43,017 nucleotides of DNA, from the NCBI RefSeq assembly GCF_024160875.1, contig NZ_JAIULA010000025.1, forward strand, positions 1 to 43,017. The letters are read 5' to 3'. Position numbers and translations under genes: made by a program. The stretch comes from Ligilactobacillus ubinensis (GTDB lineage: Bacteria > Bacillota > Bacilli > Lactobacillales > Lactobacillaceae). Below are positions 1 to 9,775 of the stretch, piece after piece (the first letter of the stretch is position 1; every line of letters begins with the position of its first letter). The notes under the pieces are model-generated. The model was not told where the DNA came from, ran no database searches, and was given only the letters and a program-made list of their open reading frames with translations.

Positions 1-66
1 TAAAAATAAAGATCGCAATTACAAAAAGCAGCAGAACAGGCTTTCTAAAAATTTACCCACACAAAG

Positions 67-95
67 TTGACACTATCTTCGCTAAGCTCTACTTT
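67..95 (+). promoter_or_regulatory. candidate promoter of pepF
   Basis: A perfect -35 TTGACA at 67-72 is followed after 17 bases by TACTTT at 90-95, a 4/6 match to TATAAT. It lies about 75 bases before the PepF start. Bases 1-66 contain no ORF I can support. Confidence 0.35.
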
Positions 96-169
96 TTCTT
101 AATCCCTATTCCATGCTAATATTAGGTTATATCTTTCGTCTCAAAATAATCTGTCTAGGAGTGATTTTC

Positions 170-1972
170 ATGGCTTTACCTTTACGCAAAGATGTTCCGC
201 TAGAACAAACCTGGAATGTCAATGACCTTTATCCAACCAAAAAAGCGTGGTCTAATGACTTAAGGAACACCGAAATTCTTGTTACCAATTTTAAAACTAA
301 ATATACAAATAGTTTAACAACCCCTAAAGATTTTAAAGTCGCTTTGGAGGACTATGCCACTATCCAAAAACATTTAGAATGGTTGGAACATTTTGCTTTC
401 TTGCAACAATCTGTGGATATGACAAATCCGGAAGCTAACCAACTTTTACGCACCTTTTCTAATTTTGCTGCGCAGATTAGCGCCCAACTAACATTTTTCA
501 AAACAGTTGCTTTAGAAAAAACACCTACTTTCTTAGATGAAATTGCTACACTCTCACCGCAATTTAAGCCCGTCATTCGTGAATGGAAAAATGCACAAAA
601 ACATCAGTTAGCACCTGAAGTTGAAACACTTCTAGCTTCATTGGAACCAATTTTTAATCAACCAGAAAATATCTATACGCAAGCGCGAGCTGCTGATTTT
701 AAATTTCCTGATTTTCAAGTAGCTGGAAAAAACTATCCACTTTCATTTGTCACATATGAAAACAGCTACCAATTTTCACCTAATCATACCGTTCGTCGAG
801 CAGCTTTTAAAAACTTTTCTAACGTTTTGAATAACTATAAAAATACGCTTGCTGCTAATTACTACGCTCAGGTATTACGAGAGAAGAAAATTGCCACACT
901 ACGTGGTTACTCTTCTGTTATCGATTACTTACTAGCAGATCAGGAAGTAAGTCGTGACCTCTTTGATCGTCAAATCGATACCATCATTGCGCAGCTTGGA
1001 CCAGTTATGCAAAAATATGTAAAATTAATCCAAAAACAACGTCATCTTTCAGAAATGACCTTTGCAGATTTACAAATTGACTTAGATCCCGATTTTAGTC
1101 CTAAAATACCGCTTGACCAAGCACCAAAATATATTTCTGATGCTCTGCAAATTTTAGGAACAAATTACCAAGAAATGATTCTACAAGCATTTTCAAAACG
1201 GTGGGTTGATTTTCCTACCAATAAAGGCAAAGAATCTGGCGGTTTTGAAACAACTCCTTATGGTAGCCACCCGTATATCCTAATGTCATGGTCTAATGAA
1301 CTAGCTGATGTTTACACCCTAGTTCATGAATTAGGCCATGCCGGCCAAGCTTTGTTAACACAACAACAACAAAATATTCTAGTCAGTGAACCATCACTTT
1401 ATATTGTTGAAGCACCATCAACATTTAATGAATTACTGTTAACACATTCGATAGAACAAAAAAGTACTGATAAACGCATGCAACGTTTTGCGTATACAAA
1501 AATGCTTACCAATACTTATTACCACAATTTCGTTACACACCTCCTAGAAGCCGCTTTTCAGCGTGAAGTATATACCTTGATTGATGCTGGTCAAGGCTTT
1601 GACGGTGATAAGCTTTGTGCAATCAAAAAATCTATTTTACAAAGATTCTGGGGCGATGCCGTTAAAATTGATGATAACGCCGCTTTAACATGGATGCGCC
1701 AATCACATTATTATATGGGATTATATTCTTACTCATATTCAGCCAGTCTCACAATTGCAACTCAAGCTTTTCTTAAATTGCTTGCCAATCCAACTAAGGG
1801 AGTTGCTAATTGGCTTGCCTTTTTAAAACTAGGTAATCAAAAAACACCGCTTGAAGCAGCTAAAGTAGCAGGCGTTGATGTTTCAACTAAAAAACCACTA
1901 GAAGAAACTATTGCTTTTCTAGACAGTATTGTTGATAAAATTATCTTACTCACAAATCAATTAGAGGGATAA
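170..1972 (+). CDS. pepF: oligoendopeptidase F (M3 family zinc metallopeptidase)
   Basis: Cytosolic zinc oligopeptidase that cuts medium-length peptides, usually in peptide nutrition or turnover of signal and leader peptides. The protein is 600 aa, normal for PepF. The zinc site is visible: HELGH at residues 386-390, with the third ligand Glu414 in EAPSTFNE, 28 residues after the first His, as in thimet oligopeptidase-type M3 enzymes. The frame is open back to ATG 113, but I chose ATG 170 because AGGAGTG at 157-163 precedes it at good spacing and the family N-terminus (ALPLRKDVP..TWNVNDLYP) begins there. The extra 19 residues in the longer ORF are hydrophobic and unlike the family. The gene stands alone, is convergent with icd, and has its own terminator downstream. 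Confidence 0.95.
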   Translation: MALPLRKDVPLEQTWNVNDLYPTKKAWSNDLRNTEILVTNFKTKYTNSLTTPKDFKVALEDYATIQKHLEWLEHFAFLQQSVDMTNPEANQLLRTFSNFAAQISAQLTFFKTVALEKTPTFLDEIATLSPQFKPVIREWKNAQKHQLAPEVETLLASLEPIFNQPENIYTQARAADFKFPDFQVAGKNYPLSFVTYENSYQFSPNHTVRRAAFKNFSNVLNNYKNTLAANYYAQVLREKKIATLRGYSSVIDYLLADQEVSRDLFDRQIDTIIAQLGPVMQKYVKLIQKQRHLSEMTFADLQIDLDPDFSPKIPLDQAPKYISDALQILGTNYQEMILQAFSKRWVDFPTNKGKESGGFETTPYGSHPYILMSWSNELADVYTLVHELGHAGQALLTQQQQNILVSEPSLYIVEAPSTFNELLLTHSIEQKSTDKRMQRFAYTKMLTNTYYHNFVTHLLEAAFQREVYTLIDAGQGFDGDKLCAIKKSILQRFWGDAVKIDDNAALTWMRQSHYYMGLYSYSYSASLTIATQAFLKLLANPTKGVANWLAFLKLGNQKTPLEAAKVAGVDVSTKKPLEETIAFLDSIVDKIILLTNQLEG

Positions 1973-2002
1973 ATAACTAGCATATAGTAATCCACACGTT
2001 AT

Positions 2003-2044
2003 ACAGCTAATAGTACACAGTTGATGCTTTCTAGCTGTTTTTTG
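2003..2044 (+). terminator. Rho-independent terminator of pepF
   Basis: ACAGCTA (2003-2009) pairs with TAGCTGT (2032-2038) across a 22-base loop and is followed directly by a T-run. It lies 30 bases after the pepF stop. The stem is short, so the call is moderate. Confidence 0.5.
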
Positions 2045-2076
2045 ACACAGATTTTAGTACTCAATATCTGCAGACT

Positions 2077-2112
2077 AAAAGAGTTCGAGAAATTTTCCCG
2101 AACTCTTCTTTG
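2077..2112. terminator. bidirectional terminator between pepF and icd
   Basis: AAGAGTTCG (2079-2087) pairs perfectly with CGAACTCTT (2099-2107), flanked by an A-run on the left and a T-rich stretch on the right. It sits between convergent genes and can end transcripts from both sides, mainly the acnA-citZ-icd operon on the minus strand. Confidence 0.65.
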
Positions 2113-2176
2113 TGTGTAAACTATTAATTACTTAGAAAGCTTATCCATTCTCAACACCTGTAGCCCTTTGTCATGT

Positions 2177-3445
2177 CTATATTTGTTCTATCAATGTTGC
2201 AACATAGTCTCCAAAGGCACTTGTACTTAATTCAGTTGCTTGTGGAATTACTTGAGCAAAATCCATCGTTACATGATGAGTAGCGATTGCTTTGGCAATA
2301 GCCTGTTCAATTAACTGCGCAACCTCATTCCAACCAATATAATCAAACATCATCGCTCCTGAGAGAATCATTGATGTTGGATTCAGCTTATTTTGTCCAG
2401 CAAATTGTGGTGCTGTCCCGTGTGTTGCTTCAAAAATAGCTTGTTTGCTTTGATAATTAATATTAGCACCTGGTGCAATTCCAATTCCGCCAACTTGAGC
2501 TGCTAGTGCATCTGAAATATAGTCTCCATTCAAATTCATTGTTGCTATCACAGAATAGTTTTCTGGATGCAATAGTGCTTGTTGGAAAAAGTTATCAGTA
2601 ATTACATCATTGACAATAACTCGCTTTTCTTCCTGCGCTTTATTTAAAGCTGCATCAGCTACTGTTTTACCTTGTTTTTCTTTTATTTTTTCATACTGAT
2701 TCCATGTGAAAACAGCATCACCAAATTCTTCAGCCTTTTCGTATCCCCAGTTTTTAAATCCGCCTTCCGTCTTCTTCATAATATTACCTTTATGCACAAG
2801 GGTTACTGTTTTTAAATTATGTTCTAATGCATATGTAATAGCAGCTTGCACAAGACGTTTACTACCTTCACTCGAAACCGGTTTAATCGCATAAGCTGTT
2901 GTTTCTGGAAAACGAACTTTTTTAGCTTCGCCATACTTATCCAAAAGGCTTAATAATTCTTTAGCCCCTGCACTTTGTGCTGCAAAATCAATTCCTGCAT
3001 AAATATCTTCTGTGTTTTCACGAAAAATAGCTAAATTAACCTTTTCAGGCTCCTTAACAGGTGAAGGTGTTCCAGGATAATATTTAACTGGTCTAAAACA
3101 GGCAAATAAGTCTAGTTCCTGTCTTAACGTTACATTGATTGAACGGTGTCCCTTACCTATTGGTGTTGTCAGTGGTCCTTTAATTCCCACTAAATATTTT
3201 TTCAAAGCATCTAACGTTTCTGTTGGTAGCCACTGCTTCGTTTTATCAAAAGCTGCTTGCCCAGCTAAAAGCGGCAACCACTCTACCTCTTTTTTTCCTG
3301 CATATGCTTTTTTTACTGCTGCATCAAAAACCGTTTTAGCTGCTACCCAAATCTCAGGTCCGATTCCATCACCAGCAATAAAAGGTATAATTGGTTTATC
3401 AGGTACTAAGAGTTCACCCGCAACCACTTGAATCTGTTTACCCAT
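2177..3445 (-). CDS. icd: isocitrate dehydrogenase, type I; cofactor preference uncertain
   Basis: Oxidatively decarboxylates isocitrate to 2-oxoglutarate, the last step of the three-gene branch encoded here; 422 aa. Substrate-site residues known from E. coli Icd are present: Ser102, Asn104 and Arg108 in [13 protein letters not shown], Arg118, Arg142, Tyr149, Lys219 in [12 protein letters not shown], and Asp284, Asp308 and Asp312. The cofactor pocket is unusual. E. coli NADP determinants Lys344, Tyr345, Tyr391 and Arg395 align with Gln347, Phe348, Met394 and Gln398, so NADP specificity should not be assumed. The ATG overlaps the citZ stop by one base (TAATG), with an AAGGGGG ribosome binding site inside citZ, which implies translational coupling. 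It is the last gene of acnA-citZ-icd. In lactic acid bacteria this branch normally feeds glutamate synthesis. Confidence 0.95.
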   Translation of the reverse strand: MGKQIQVVAGELLVPDKPIIPFIAGDGIGPEIWVAAKTVFDAAVKKAYAGKKEVEWLPLLAGQAAFDKTKQWLPTETLDALKKYLVGIKGPLTTPIGKGHRSINVTLRQELDLFACFRPVKYYPGTPSPVKEPEKVNLAIFRENTEDIYAGIDFAAQSAGAKELLSLLDKYGEAKKVRFPETTAYAIKPVSSEGSKRLVQAAITYALEHNLKTVTLVHKGNIMKKTEGGFKNWGYEKAEEFGDAVFTWNQYEKIKEKQGKTVADAALNKAQEEKRVIVNDVITDNFFQQALLHPENYSVIATMNLNGDYISDALAAQVGGIGIAPGANINYQSKQAIFEATHGTAPQFAGQNKLNPTSMILSGAMMFDYIGWNEVAQLIEQAIAKAIATHHVTMDFAQVIPQATELSTSAFGDYVATLIEQI

Positions 3446-4554
3446 TAAATATCCCCCTTAGTTGTTACATAATGATCTTTATAGTATTCTCTTGCTTTTG
3501 GTCCAACATATTCTGAGGATGGTCTAATTAAGCAACTTTCTCTTCTTTGTTCCATTACATGTGCTAACCACCCTGCCGTTCTGCAAGCTGCAAAAATTGG
3601 TGTAAATAAATCGCGTTCAAGACCCAAGCAATGATAAACTAGCGCTGTATAATAATCAACATTAGGATGTAAGCCTTTTTCTTCTAACATAAAAGCCGCT
3701 ATCTTAATTTGAACATCGAAATATTTTTCATTATGTGTTTCTTTTGCTAGTTTTTCAGCAATATCCCGTAAAATAGCCGCTCTTGGATCACCATTTTTAT
3801 AAACACGATGTCCAAAGCCCATTACTTTTAGCTTATTAGCTATCCTATCTTTCACATACTCAATTGGATCTGCATCATTATCTACAATTTCTTCTAGCAT
3901 TCTAAAAACACGTTCATTAGCACCACCATGAAGTGGCCCCTTCAACGCACAAACTGCTGCAGTCAGACAAGAATAATAATCCGCTGAAGTTGAGGCAACT
4001 ACACGTGCTGTAAAAGTTGACGCATTAAATTCATGATCTGCGTGTAAAATCATAACAGTGTTAAACATTTTAGCATGTTCTAATGTTGGTTTTTTGCCTG
4101 TTAACATATATAAGAAGTTATCTGCCACACCTAATTTAGGATCAGGTTCTTTCATTGGTTCACCTTGGCGAATTCTTACAATAGAGGCAATTAATGTCAG
4201 CATCTTAGCTAAGATTTTAGGCGGTTCATCTTGTTTAACGTTATTTGTAGTTCCTAGTAATGACGTTGCCGTTCGTAAAATACTCATAGGATGCTGTGGT
4301 TCTTTAGCGACATAAAGTAATAATCGTGTAGACTCACTAGGTAAGACCATTTCTGAGACAAGCTCTTTTCTAAAGGCTTCCAGTTCGGCCTTCATTGGCA
4401 AGCGTGAATGCCACAATAAAAAAACAACTTCTTCATATGTGGAATCCGCTAACTCCGCAATCGGATAGCCTGAATAAATTAATTTTCCACCAGCGGTAGA
4501 ACTAATTTCTGTTTCATCAACAATCACGCCTGCTAATCCTTTAGGTAAATCCAT
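3445..4554 (-). CDS. citZ: citrate synthase
   Basis: Condenses acetyl-CoA and oxaloacetate to citrate. From the chosen start it is 369 aa, typical of the short Gram-positive dimeric form. The catalytic triad is readable: His209 in GPLHGGANE, His249 in GFGHRVYK, and Asp300 in [17 protein letters not shown] around residue 174 is also conserved. The frame is open to 4614, which would overlap acnA. I chose ATG 4554 because AGGAGGA lies six bases upstream and the family N-terminus ([10 protein letters not shown]) starts there. It lies 37 bases after acnA and overlaps icd by one base, so the three genes form one operon. The symbol citZ or gltA would be equally acceptable. Confidence 0.95.
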   Translation of the reverse strand: MDLPKGLAGVIVDETEISSTAGGKLIYSGYPIAELADSTYEEVVFLLWHSRLPMKAELEAFRKELVSEMVLPSESTRLLLYVAKEPQHPMSILRTATSLLGTTNNVKQDEPPKILAKMLTLIASIVRIRQGEPMKEPDPKLGVADNFLYMLTGKKPTLEHAKMFNTVMILHADHEFNASTFTARVVASTSADYYSCLTAAVCALKGPLHGGANERVFRMLEEIVDNDADPIEYVKDRIANKLKVMGFGHRVYKNGDPRAAILRDIAEKLAKETHNEKYFDVQIKIAAFMLEEKGLHPNVDYYTALVYHCLGLERDLFTPIFAACRTAGWLAHVMEQRRESCLIRPSSEYVGPKAREYYKDHYVTTKGDI

Positions 4555-4591
4555 TGAAATTCCTCCTGTCGTAATAGGTAATCTGCACTTT

Positions 4592-7195
4592 CTAGTTAAG
4601 TTTTTTTTGAACAACTAGTGGTAAAATACCATGTGCATTGTAATATTTTTTATCAATTGGTGCATCAAAGCGAACTTTTACGTCAAAATGTACCGTATGT
4701 TCAGGACTTACTGCACTTACATGTGCAATCTTTCCATCCAATTCAATATTAAAAGCTTCTGCTCCTGTCAAGCCTAAACTTTCTGTATTCTGTCCTTCTA
4801 GATACTGTAATGGCAACACACCCATCATCACAAGATTGGAACGATGAATCCTTTCAAAGCTTGCCGCAATAACTGCTTTAACACCTAAAAGTTGAACACC
4901 TTTAGCTGCCCAATCACGCGATGAACCCATCCCATAATCGTTACCTGCTAAAATAACAGTTCCTATATTATGTGCTTTATAGTCCATGGCAGCTTCATAA
5001 ATTGTTGTTTCTTGATTAGTCAGCCATGACTTAGTAAAACCACCTTGTTTATCAGGCGTTAATTGATTTTGCAAGCGAATATTAGCTAAAGTTCCACGCA
5101 TCATCACTTCATGGTTACCACGACGTGCACCATAAGAATTAAAATCAGTTGCTGCAATCTGCTTACTTAAGAGATACTTACCAGCTGGTGTTTTTTGACC
5201 AATAAATCCAGCTGGTGAAATATGATCTGTCGTTATCGTATCCCCTAACTTTGCTAAAACACGCAAATTTGATAATGAATCAGCTTTGTCAGCATAATCA
5301 AAAAATGGTGGATTTGCGATATAAGTAGAATTTTCATCCCATGCATAGGTTTCCGAAGTTGTTGCTGCTAATTCATTCCAAGTTTGATTTTGTTGGAATA
5401 TATTACCGTAATTTTCAGAAAACAATGCTGGTTTAACATATGCTTGAATTACTTTTGAAATTTCATTTGCAGTTGGCCAAAGATCTCTGAGATAAATATT
5501 TTGCCCTGTCTCAGTTGTTGCTAGCGGATCTTCTTCAACATTCAAATCTAATGTCCCTGCAATTGCATATACAACAACTAATGGAGGTGAAGCTAAATAA
5601 GTATCTTTAATTAATGGATTAACACGCCCTTCAAAATTACGGTTTCCACTCTCAATCGCAGCAATCGGATAGCCATCTTTTTCCACAGCCTCTTGCAATC
5701 CTGAATTTAATTGACCTGAATTTCCAATACAAGTTGTGCACCCATAACCAACAATATTGAATCCAAGTTTATCCAAATATTTCTGTAAATTGGCAGCAGT
5801 TAAATAAGCAGCTACAACCCGTGAGCCCGGTGCAAATGAAGTTTTAACATATTCTGGTATTTTCAAACCTAACTCTACTGCTTTTTTGGCAATTAAGCCC
5901 GCTGCAATCAAAACTTCAGGGTTTGATGTATTAGTACAACTCGTAATCGCAGCTATTCCAAGAGCTCCCGGACGTAATGTGAACTCTTTGTTATTAACTT
6001 GTACAGAATATGATGCCAAATCATCATAATGCCTAAACTGATCTGCTAAATCTTCAACTGCAACCAGGTCTTGTGGACGTTTTGGACCAGCAACACTGCT
6101 TCTAACAGTTCCTAAGTCTAATTCTTCATACTCAGAATAATGTCTTATTGCATCATGTTTCTCATCGTAAAATAGATTATTCGCTTTAGCATAATCTTCC
6201 ACTAACTTCACTTGAGCACCACTTCTATCTGTTAGTTTTAAATAAGCTAAAGTTTGGTCATCAATCGGGAAAAAACCGCAAGTTGCCCCATATTCTGGTG
6301 CCATATTTGCGATTGTTGCACGATTGGCGAGTGGTAGCTCCTTGAGACCAGGTCCATAAAACTCAACAAATTTTCCCACAACATTATGATCACGTAAAAG
6401 TTTAGTAATTGTTAATGCTAAATCTGTTGCCGTAACCGTTTCCGATAATTTACCAAACAATTTCACACCAACCACTTTAGGTGTTGGGAAATATGATTCT
6501 TGACCTAACATACTTGCTTCTGCTTCAATACCACCAACGCCCCAACCTAAAACTCCTAATCCATTAACCATTGTTGTATGCGAATCCGTTCCTACTAACG
6601 TGTCAGGAAATGCTACATTATCTTTAGTATGGCGGATAACATCAGCTAAGTATTCAATATTAACTTGGTGAATAATTCCTGTATCTGGCGGAATTATCGT
6701 TAGATTATCAAAACTATTTTGAGCCCATTTTAAAAATGTATAACGCTCTTTATTTCGTTCGAATTCTTTTTTTACATTAAAATCAAAAGCCTCATCACTA
6801 CCAGCCATATCCACTTGCACTGAATGATCAATTACTAGATGAACTGGTACTTCAGGGTTAATCATTTGTGGATCTCCGCCACGTTTTTTGATAGCATCAC
6901 GCATTGCTGCCAAATCAACTAGTGCAGGTACCCCAGTAAAATCTTGTAAAACAACACGCTCAGGTTTGTAGGGTACATCTTTATCATGTTTCTCATCCCA
7001 ATCAAGAAAGTTGTCTAAAAATTGCTTAATCTCAGAATTCTTAGCACCATGACGTAAAGTTAATTCAAGTAATATGCGCATTGAATATGGAAGTTCATCA
7101 ACTGATTTTCCTTTGTCAGATAAATACTTCGCAATATCGTAGTACGTATACTCAACTTGCATTGATGAAAAATTGCTACGATAATCATTTTCCAT
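4592..7195 (-). CDS. acnA: aconitate hydratase A (4Fe-4S)
   Basis: Isomerises citrate to isocitrate through cis-aconitate. The protein is 867 aa, matching the AcnA/IRP-type family. The three iron-sulfur ligands are Cys420 (in SCTNTS), Cys486 and Cys489 (in GYGCTTCIGNSG). The C-terminal swivel domain carries GSSRDWAAKG, which includes the active-site serine and arginine. The first gene of the operon, it is preceded by a 464-base non-coding region with a candidate promoter. Its ribosome binding site (AGGTG) is weak, unlike that of citZ. The 4Fe-4S cluster makes this the oxygen-sensitive step of the branch. Confidence 0.95.
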   Translation of the reverse strand: MENDYRSNFSSMQVEYTYYDIAKYLSDKGKSVDELPYSMRILLELTLRHGAKNSEIKQFLDNFLDWDEKHDKDVPYKPERVVLQDFTGVPALVDLAAMRDAIKKRGGDPQMINPEVPVHLVIDHSVQVDMAGSDEAFDFNVKKEFERNKERYTFLKWAQNSFDNLTIIPPDTGIIHQVNIEYLADVIRHTKDNVAFPDTLVGTDSHTTMVNGLGVLGWGVGGIEAEASMLGQESYFPTPKVVGVKLFGKLSETVTATDLALTITKLLRDHNVVGKFVEFYGPGLKELPLANRATIANMAPEYGATCGFFPIDDQTLAYLKLTDRSGAQVKLVEDYAKANNLFYDEKHDAIRHYSEYEELDLGTVRSSVAGPKRPQDLVAVEDLADQFRHYDDLASYSVQVNNKEFTLRPGALGIAAITSCTNTSNPEVLIAAGLIAKKAVELGLKIPEYVKTSFAPGSRVVAAYLTAANLQKYLDKLGFNIVGYGCTTCIGNSGQLNSGLQEAVEKDGYPIAAIESGNRNFEGRVNPLIKDTYLASPPLVVVYAIAGTLDLNVEEDPLATTETGQNIYLRDLWPTANEISKVIQAYVKPALFSENYGNIFQQNQTWNELAATTSETYAWDENSTYIANPPFFDYADKADSLSNLRVLAKLGDTITTDHISPAGFIGQKTPAGKYLLSKQIAATDFNSYGARRGNHEVMMRGTLANIRLQNQLTPDKQGGFTKSWLTNQETTIYEAAMDYKAHNIGTVILAGNDYGMGSSRDWAAKGVQLLGVKAVIAASFERIHRSNLVMMGVLPLQYLEGQNTESLGLTGAEAFNIELDGKIAHVSAVSPEHTVHFDVKVRFDAPIDKKYYNAHGILPLVVQKKLN

Positions 7196-7248
7196 TTAAT
7201 CACACCTACAATCCCTGTTGATTTTAACAACAGCATCATTTTCTAACT

Positions 7249-7278
7249 ATTTTATCATGCATATACTTTTTACACCAA
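7249..7278 (-). promoter_or_regulatory. candidate promoter of acnA-citZ-icd
   Basis: On the minus strand, TTGGTG (7278-7273) and TAAAAT (7254-7249) are separated by 18 bases, and a TG one base before the -10 makes it an extended -10. Between it and the acnA start an inverted repeat TGTTG/CAACA (7216-7232) could form a small hairpin in the leader. Confidence 0.35.
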
Positions 7279-7602
7279 TTATTCCACAATATACATCTAA
7301 TAATTCATAACATGGAATATATATGTTTAACAACTTTTGTAGACGCTCCTAATCACGCTTTTATATCAGCATTAGCAGGGAAAGTATACTTTTTGTATCT
7401 TCATAAAAATATTATATTTTTTATGTTTTTATAACACAAATGTGTAAAATAAATGTGTTAAATGTAGTAACCTTTATTCTTTTAATCAAAGTAACTATAT
7501 TTAAATTATAAAAAAATTAATGTGACACATTATGTTTTAATCAAAAAATCAAAGTACTGTTCTTTCTAAATATTTACTTCTAATTCTTTGTACATTTTAA
7601 AT

Positions 7603-7636
7603 AAAAAAGAGCATTGGATAAATAATCCAAGCTCCC
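7603..7636 (-). terminator. Rho-independent terminator of the 159-aa gene
   Basis: GAGC-A-TTGGAT (7609-7619) pairs with ATCCAA-GCTC (7625-7634), with one bulged base. On the minus strand it is followed by six T (7608-7603). It ends the 7660-8139 gene and separates it from the acnA leader. Confidence 0.75.
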
Positions 7637-7659
7637 TTCTTACTATTATTTTTCTGTAA

Positions 7660-8139
7660 TTATTCATCAGCCTTATTCGCTTGATTTTCTTCAATTATAG
7701 CAACTTGTTTTGCTACCTGTTCGATCACTTTAACAGCAAAGCTCTCAGAATTTGCAAGCATCTCATCGACTGAAGCTATTTTATCTATCCTAAAATGCGA
7801 AGCGTTAATATCTTCTGAATTTACAACAAGGTAAACATTAACCGGTACTACTTCATCTAGATTCAAGAAAAAATTATCTACTTTTTTTACATCTGCAAAA
7901 GAAAGGTTAATAATTCCTGTTTCTAAATAAAAACGTGTTGGCCCTGACGGATAATCAACTAATAATCCCGCTTGTACTAATTTTTCTTGTTCTACACTAT
8001 TTTTAAATTTTTCTAAAACTGGTTCAAAGCTTTCTTGTACTCCTGCTGTATGAAATTTAGCCGCTGTTGTCGATATAGTCTCTTTGACATAATGTTCTCC
8101 TGCAACTATATCAATATACTCTTTGGCTGTAATATTCAT
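7660..8139 (-). CDS. unrecognised acidic 159-aa protein
   Basis: I do not recognise a family. The start ATG 8139 has a good ribosome binding site (AGGAAGTG) a few bases upstream. The protein is acidic and soluble, with no signal peptide or membrane segment. It begins MNITAKEYIDIVAGEHYVKE and ends in a Glu/Gln/Ala-rich, probably helical tail (VIEQVAKQVAIIEENQ). The middle (PSGPTRFYLETGIINL; VVPVNVYLVV) suggests beta strands. It lies 34 bases downstream of the C69 dipeptidase in the same direction and has its own terminator, so the two may be cotranscribed. No function is inferred. Confidence 0.7.
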   Translation of the reverse strand: MNITAKEYIDIVAGEHYVKETISTTAAKFHTAGVQESFEPVLEKFKNSVEQEKLVQAGLLVDYPSGPTRFYLETGIINLSFADVKKVDNFFLNLDEVVPVNVYLVVNSEDINASHFRIDKIASVDEMLANSESFAVKVIEQVAKQVAIIEENQANKADE

Positions 8140-8173
8140 TATTTCACTTCCTTATTTAAATTCACAGTTTTCT

Positions 8174-9595
8174 TTACAAATTACTATCCATATTAAAAGT
8201 TAATTTAGATAGCGTCAACCCTTCTGTTATAAAATGACTTATTAGTTGCATAGTTCTCTTCTTCATATCAGCTGACATTGCATAGTTTTGTTTTGTCAAA
8301 AAAGCAGTTAACTTCTCGCCATTAAGTTCTTTAGCTGCTAAATCTGTTTTTTCAATAAGACGATATTGTTGCTCTCTGGCAGCTGTTAGATAGTCCCTGT
8401 TTTCTTGCACAAATTTTGCATAATGGGTTTCCGTCAACATTGATAACGTTCGATACATCCAATATGCACTTGTAATATCATATTCAAGCGGTGTATTACT
8501 CCATGCTGGATCTGTATCATTAGCATTGGTAAAGAAAGGCACATATGGTGTAAATGTTGGTATTCCAAAACAAATCCACATTATCGCTGCTTGTTTTTCT
8601 GGTACATTATTTCTAATTTGTAAAACATGCGAATTTTGCGTTCTATTAAGTGCAATAGGACGATAACGTTGCTTGTCTTCTTTGTTACCGTGACCTAAGG
8701 GATCAAAAGGTGTTTCGTTGTAGTGTGAGCTTAGTACTCTTTCTAAATCTTCAACTGTTAGCAAGCGATTAGCTCGACAAATAAATGGTAAATCGCTTGA
8801 TTCAGGACTTTGTTCAACTTCTGGTGTAAATATTTTTTGTCCATACCACACCCTTGGAGTATTGTAATGACGATCTTTTTCATTATCAGTTCCAAAAATC
8901 CGTCTAAAATTAAATTCACCATTTTTCTTAGGATTCAAATGATGCTCATTAACAAATTCTTGTAAACCTTCCGACCACATATAATTGTCTGGTTGTTTAA
9001 AATCAATATAATCTTGCGCAACCTGATTTGCTGCAATTGCATAGGCATCATCTGGGATCCGCGTTGCAGCCCAATGATGTCCTGTTACAATTTCCATATA
9101 CCACACATCATCTTTATCTGAAAATAAGACTCCATTACCTTCTGGCGAACCATATTTTTTTATTAATGCGCCTAAGTATTGGACACCTTCACGCGCCGAA
9201 TTGATAAAGGGAGCGACCATTGTTTGCAATGAATCCTCAGCTAACCCATTAGCAACCCAAGGATCATAGGCTAAAGCTCGTTCATTTCCATACACTGATT
9301 CTGTTGCCGACATTGCTACATTTTTTTCATTAATAGAACTTTCATCAAACACACCATTTTTTTCAACATCCGCATTAGGAGTAAATGTTGTCCGATACCC
9401 ATTTTCTGGTAAAGGTGCTTTAAAACCATTCTTATTTGACACTAATATCTCTTGACGACCATTCACAGCAGGTTGCATCACAAATTTTTGAGGTGTTAAT
9501 GGCAAGAACGTATCATCATTTCTTGCTATCATTGTAGAACCATCAACAGTTGCATTTTTACCCACTAAGATCGTAGTACAAGCTTGTTCCATCAT
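8174..9595 (-). CDS. pepD: C69 family dipeptidase (PepD type, Ntn hydrolase)
   Basis: Broad-specificity intracellular dipeptidase of the peptidase U34/C69 family, typical of lactobacilli and used in peptide nutrition. At 473 aa it has the usual length. The N-terminus MMEQACTTILVGKNAT places the presumed nucleophile Cys6 where PepD enzymes have it, followed by the conserved DGSTMIARNDD. A GGAG motif precedes the ATG-ATG pair at 9595/9592, so either Met could start the protein. It diverges from the YkuD gene at 9776 across 180 bases. No signal peptide is present. Confidence 0.9.
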   Translation of the reverse strand: MMEQACTTILVGKNATVDGSTMIARNDDTFLPLTPQKFVMQPAVNGRQEILVSNKNGFKAPLPENGYRTTFTPNADVEKNGVFDESSINEKNVAMSATESVYGNERALAYDPWVANGLAEDSLQTMVAPFINSAREGVQYLGALIKKYGSPEGNGVLFSDKDDVWYMEIVTGHHWAATRIPDDAYAIAANQVAQDYIDFKQPDNYMWSEGLQEFVNEHHLNPKKNGEFNFRRIFGTDNEKDRHYNTPRVWYGQKIFTPEVEQSPESSDLPFICRANRLLTVEDLERVLSSHYNETPFDPLGHGNKEDKQRYRPIALNRTQNSHVLQIRNNVPEKQAAIMWICFGIPTFTPYVPFFTNANDTDPAWSNTPLEYDITSAYWMYRTLSMLTETHYAKFVQENRDYLTAAREQQYRLIEKTDLAAKELNGEKLTAFLTKQNYAMSADMKKRTMQLISHFITEGLTLSKLTFNMDSNL

Positions 9596-9775
9596 TTCTA
9601 ATCACTCCATCATAATCATATCTATCTGTTTATTTTACGCTTCACAGAAACATAAAACCAGTTGGGCTTATTATTTATTAATATTTCGAAATAATTTTCC
9701 TTACACTCTTGAATTTTCTTACTGTGCTTCTTAAGATAGAGATAAATTATAGTAACTTGGAAGGAATATCAATTC

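Larger units (their letters stand above)
7196..7659. other. 464-base non-coding region upstream of acnA
   Basis: No ORF is supported here. Besides the acnA promoter candidate it holds a perfect 12-base palindrome AAAGTATACTTT (7381-7392), an inverted repeat ACACA-AA-TGTGT (7434-7445), and the direct repeat AAATGTGT at 7438-7445 and 7451-7458 (13-base period). These could be regulator sites for the TCA-branch operon, but I match none to a named regulator. The right end carries the terminator of the next minus-strand gene. Confidence 0.5.

Noticed and set aside
1-112. Possible insertion-sequence end at the left edge
   Set aside because: The stretch has an IS-like mix of a short coding-like tail and AT-rich end, but no inverted repeat or transposase motif can be shown within the window.
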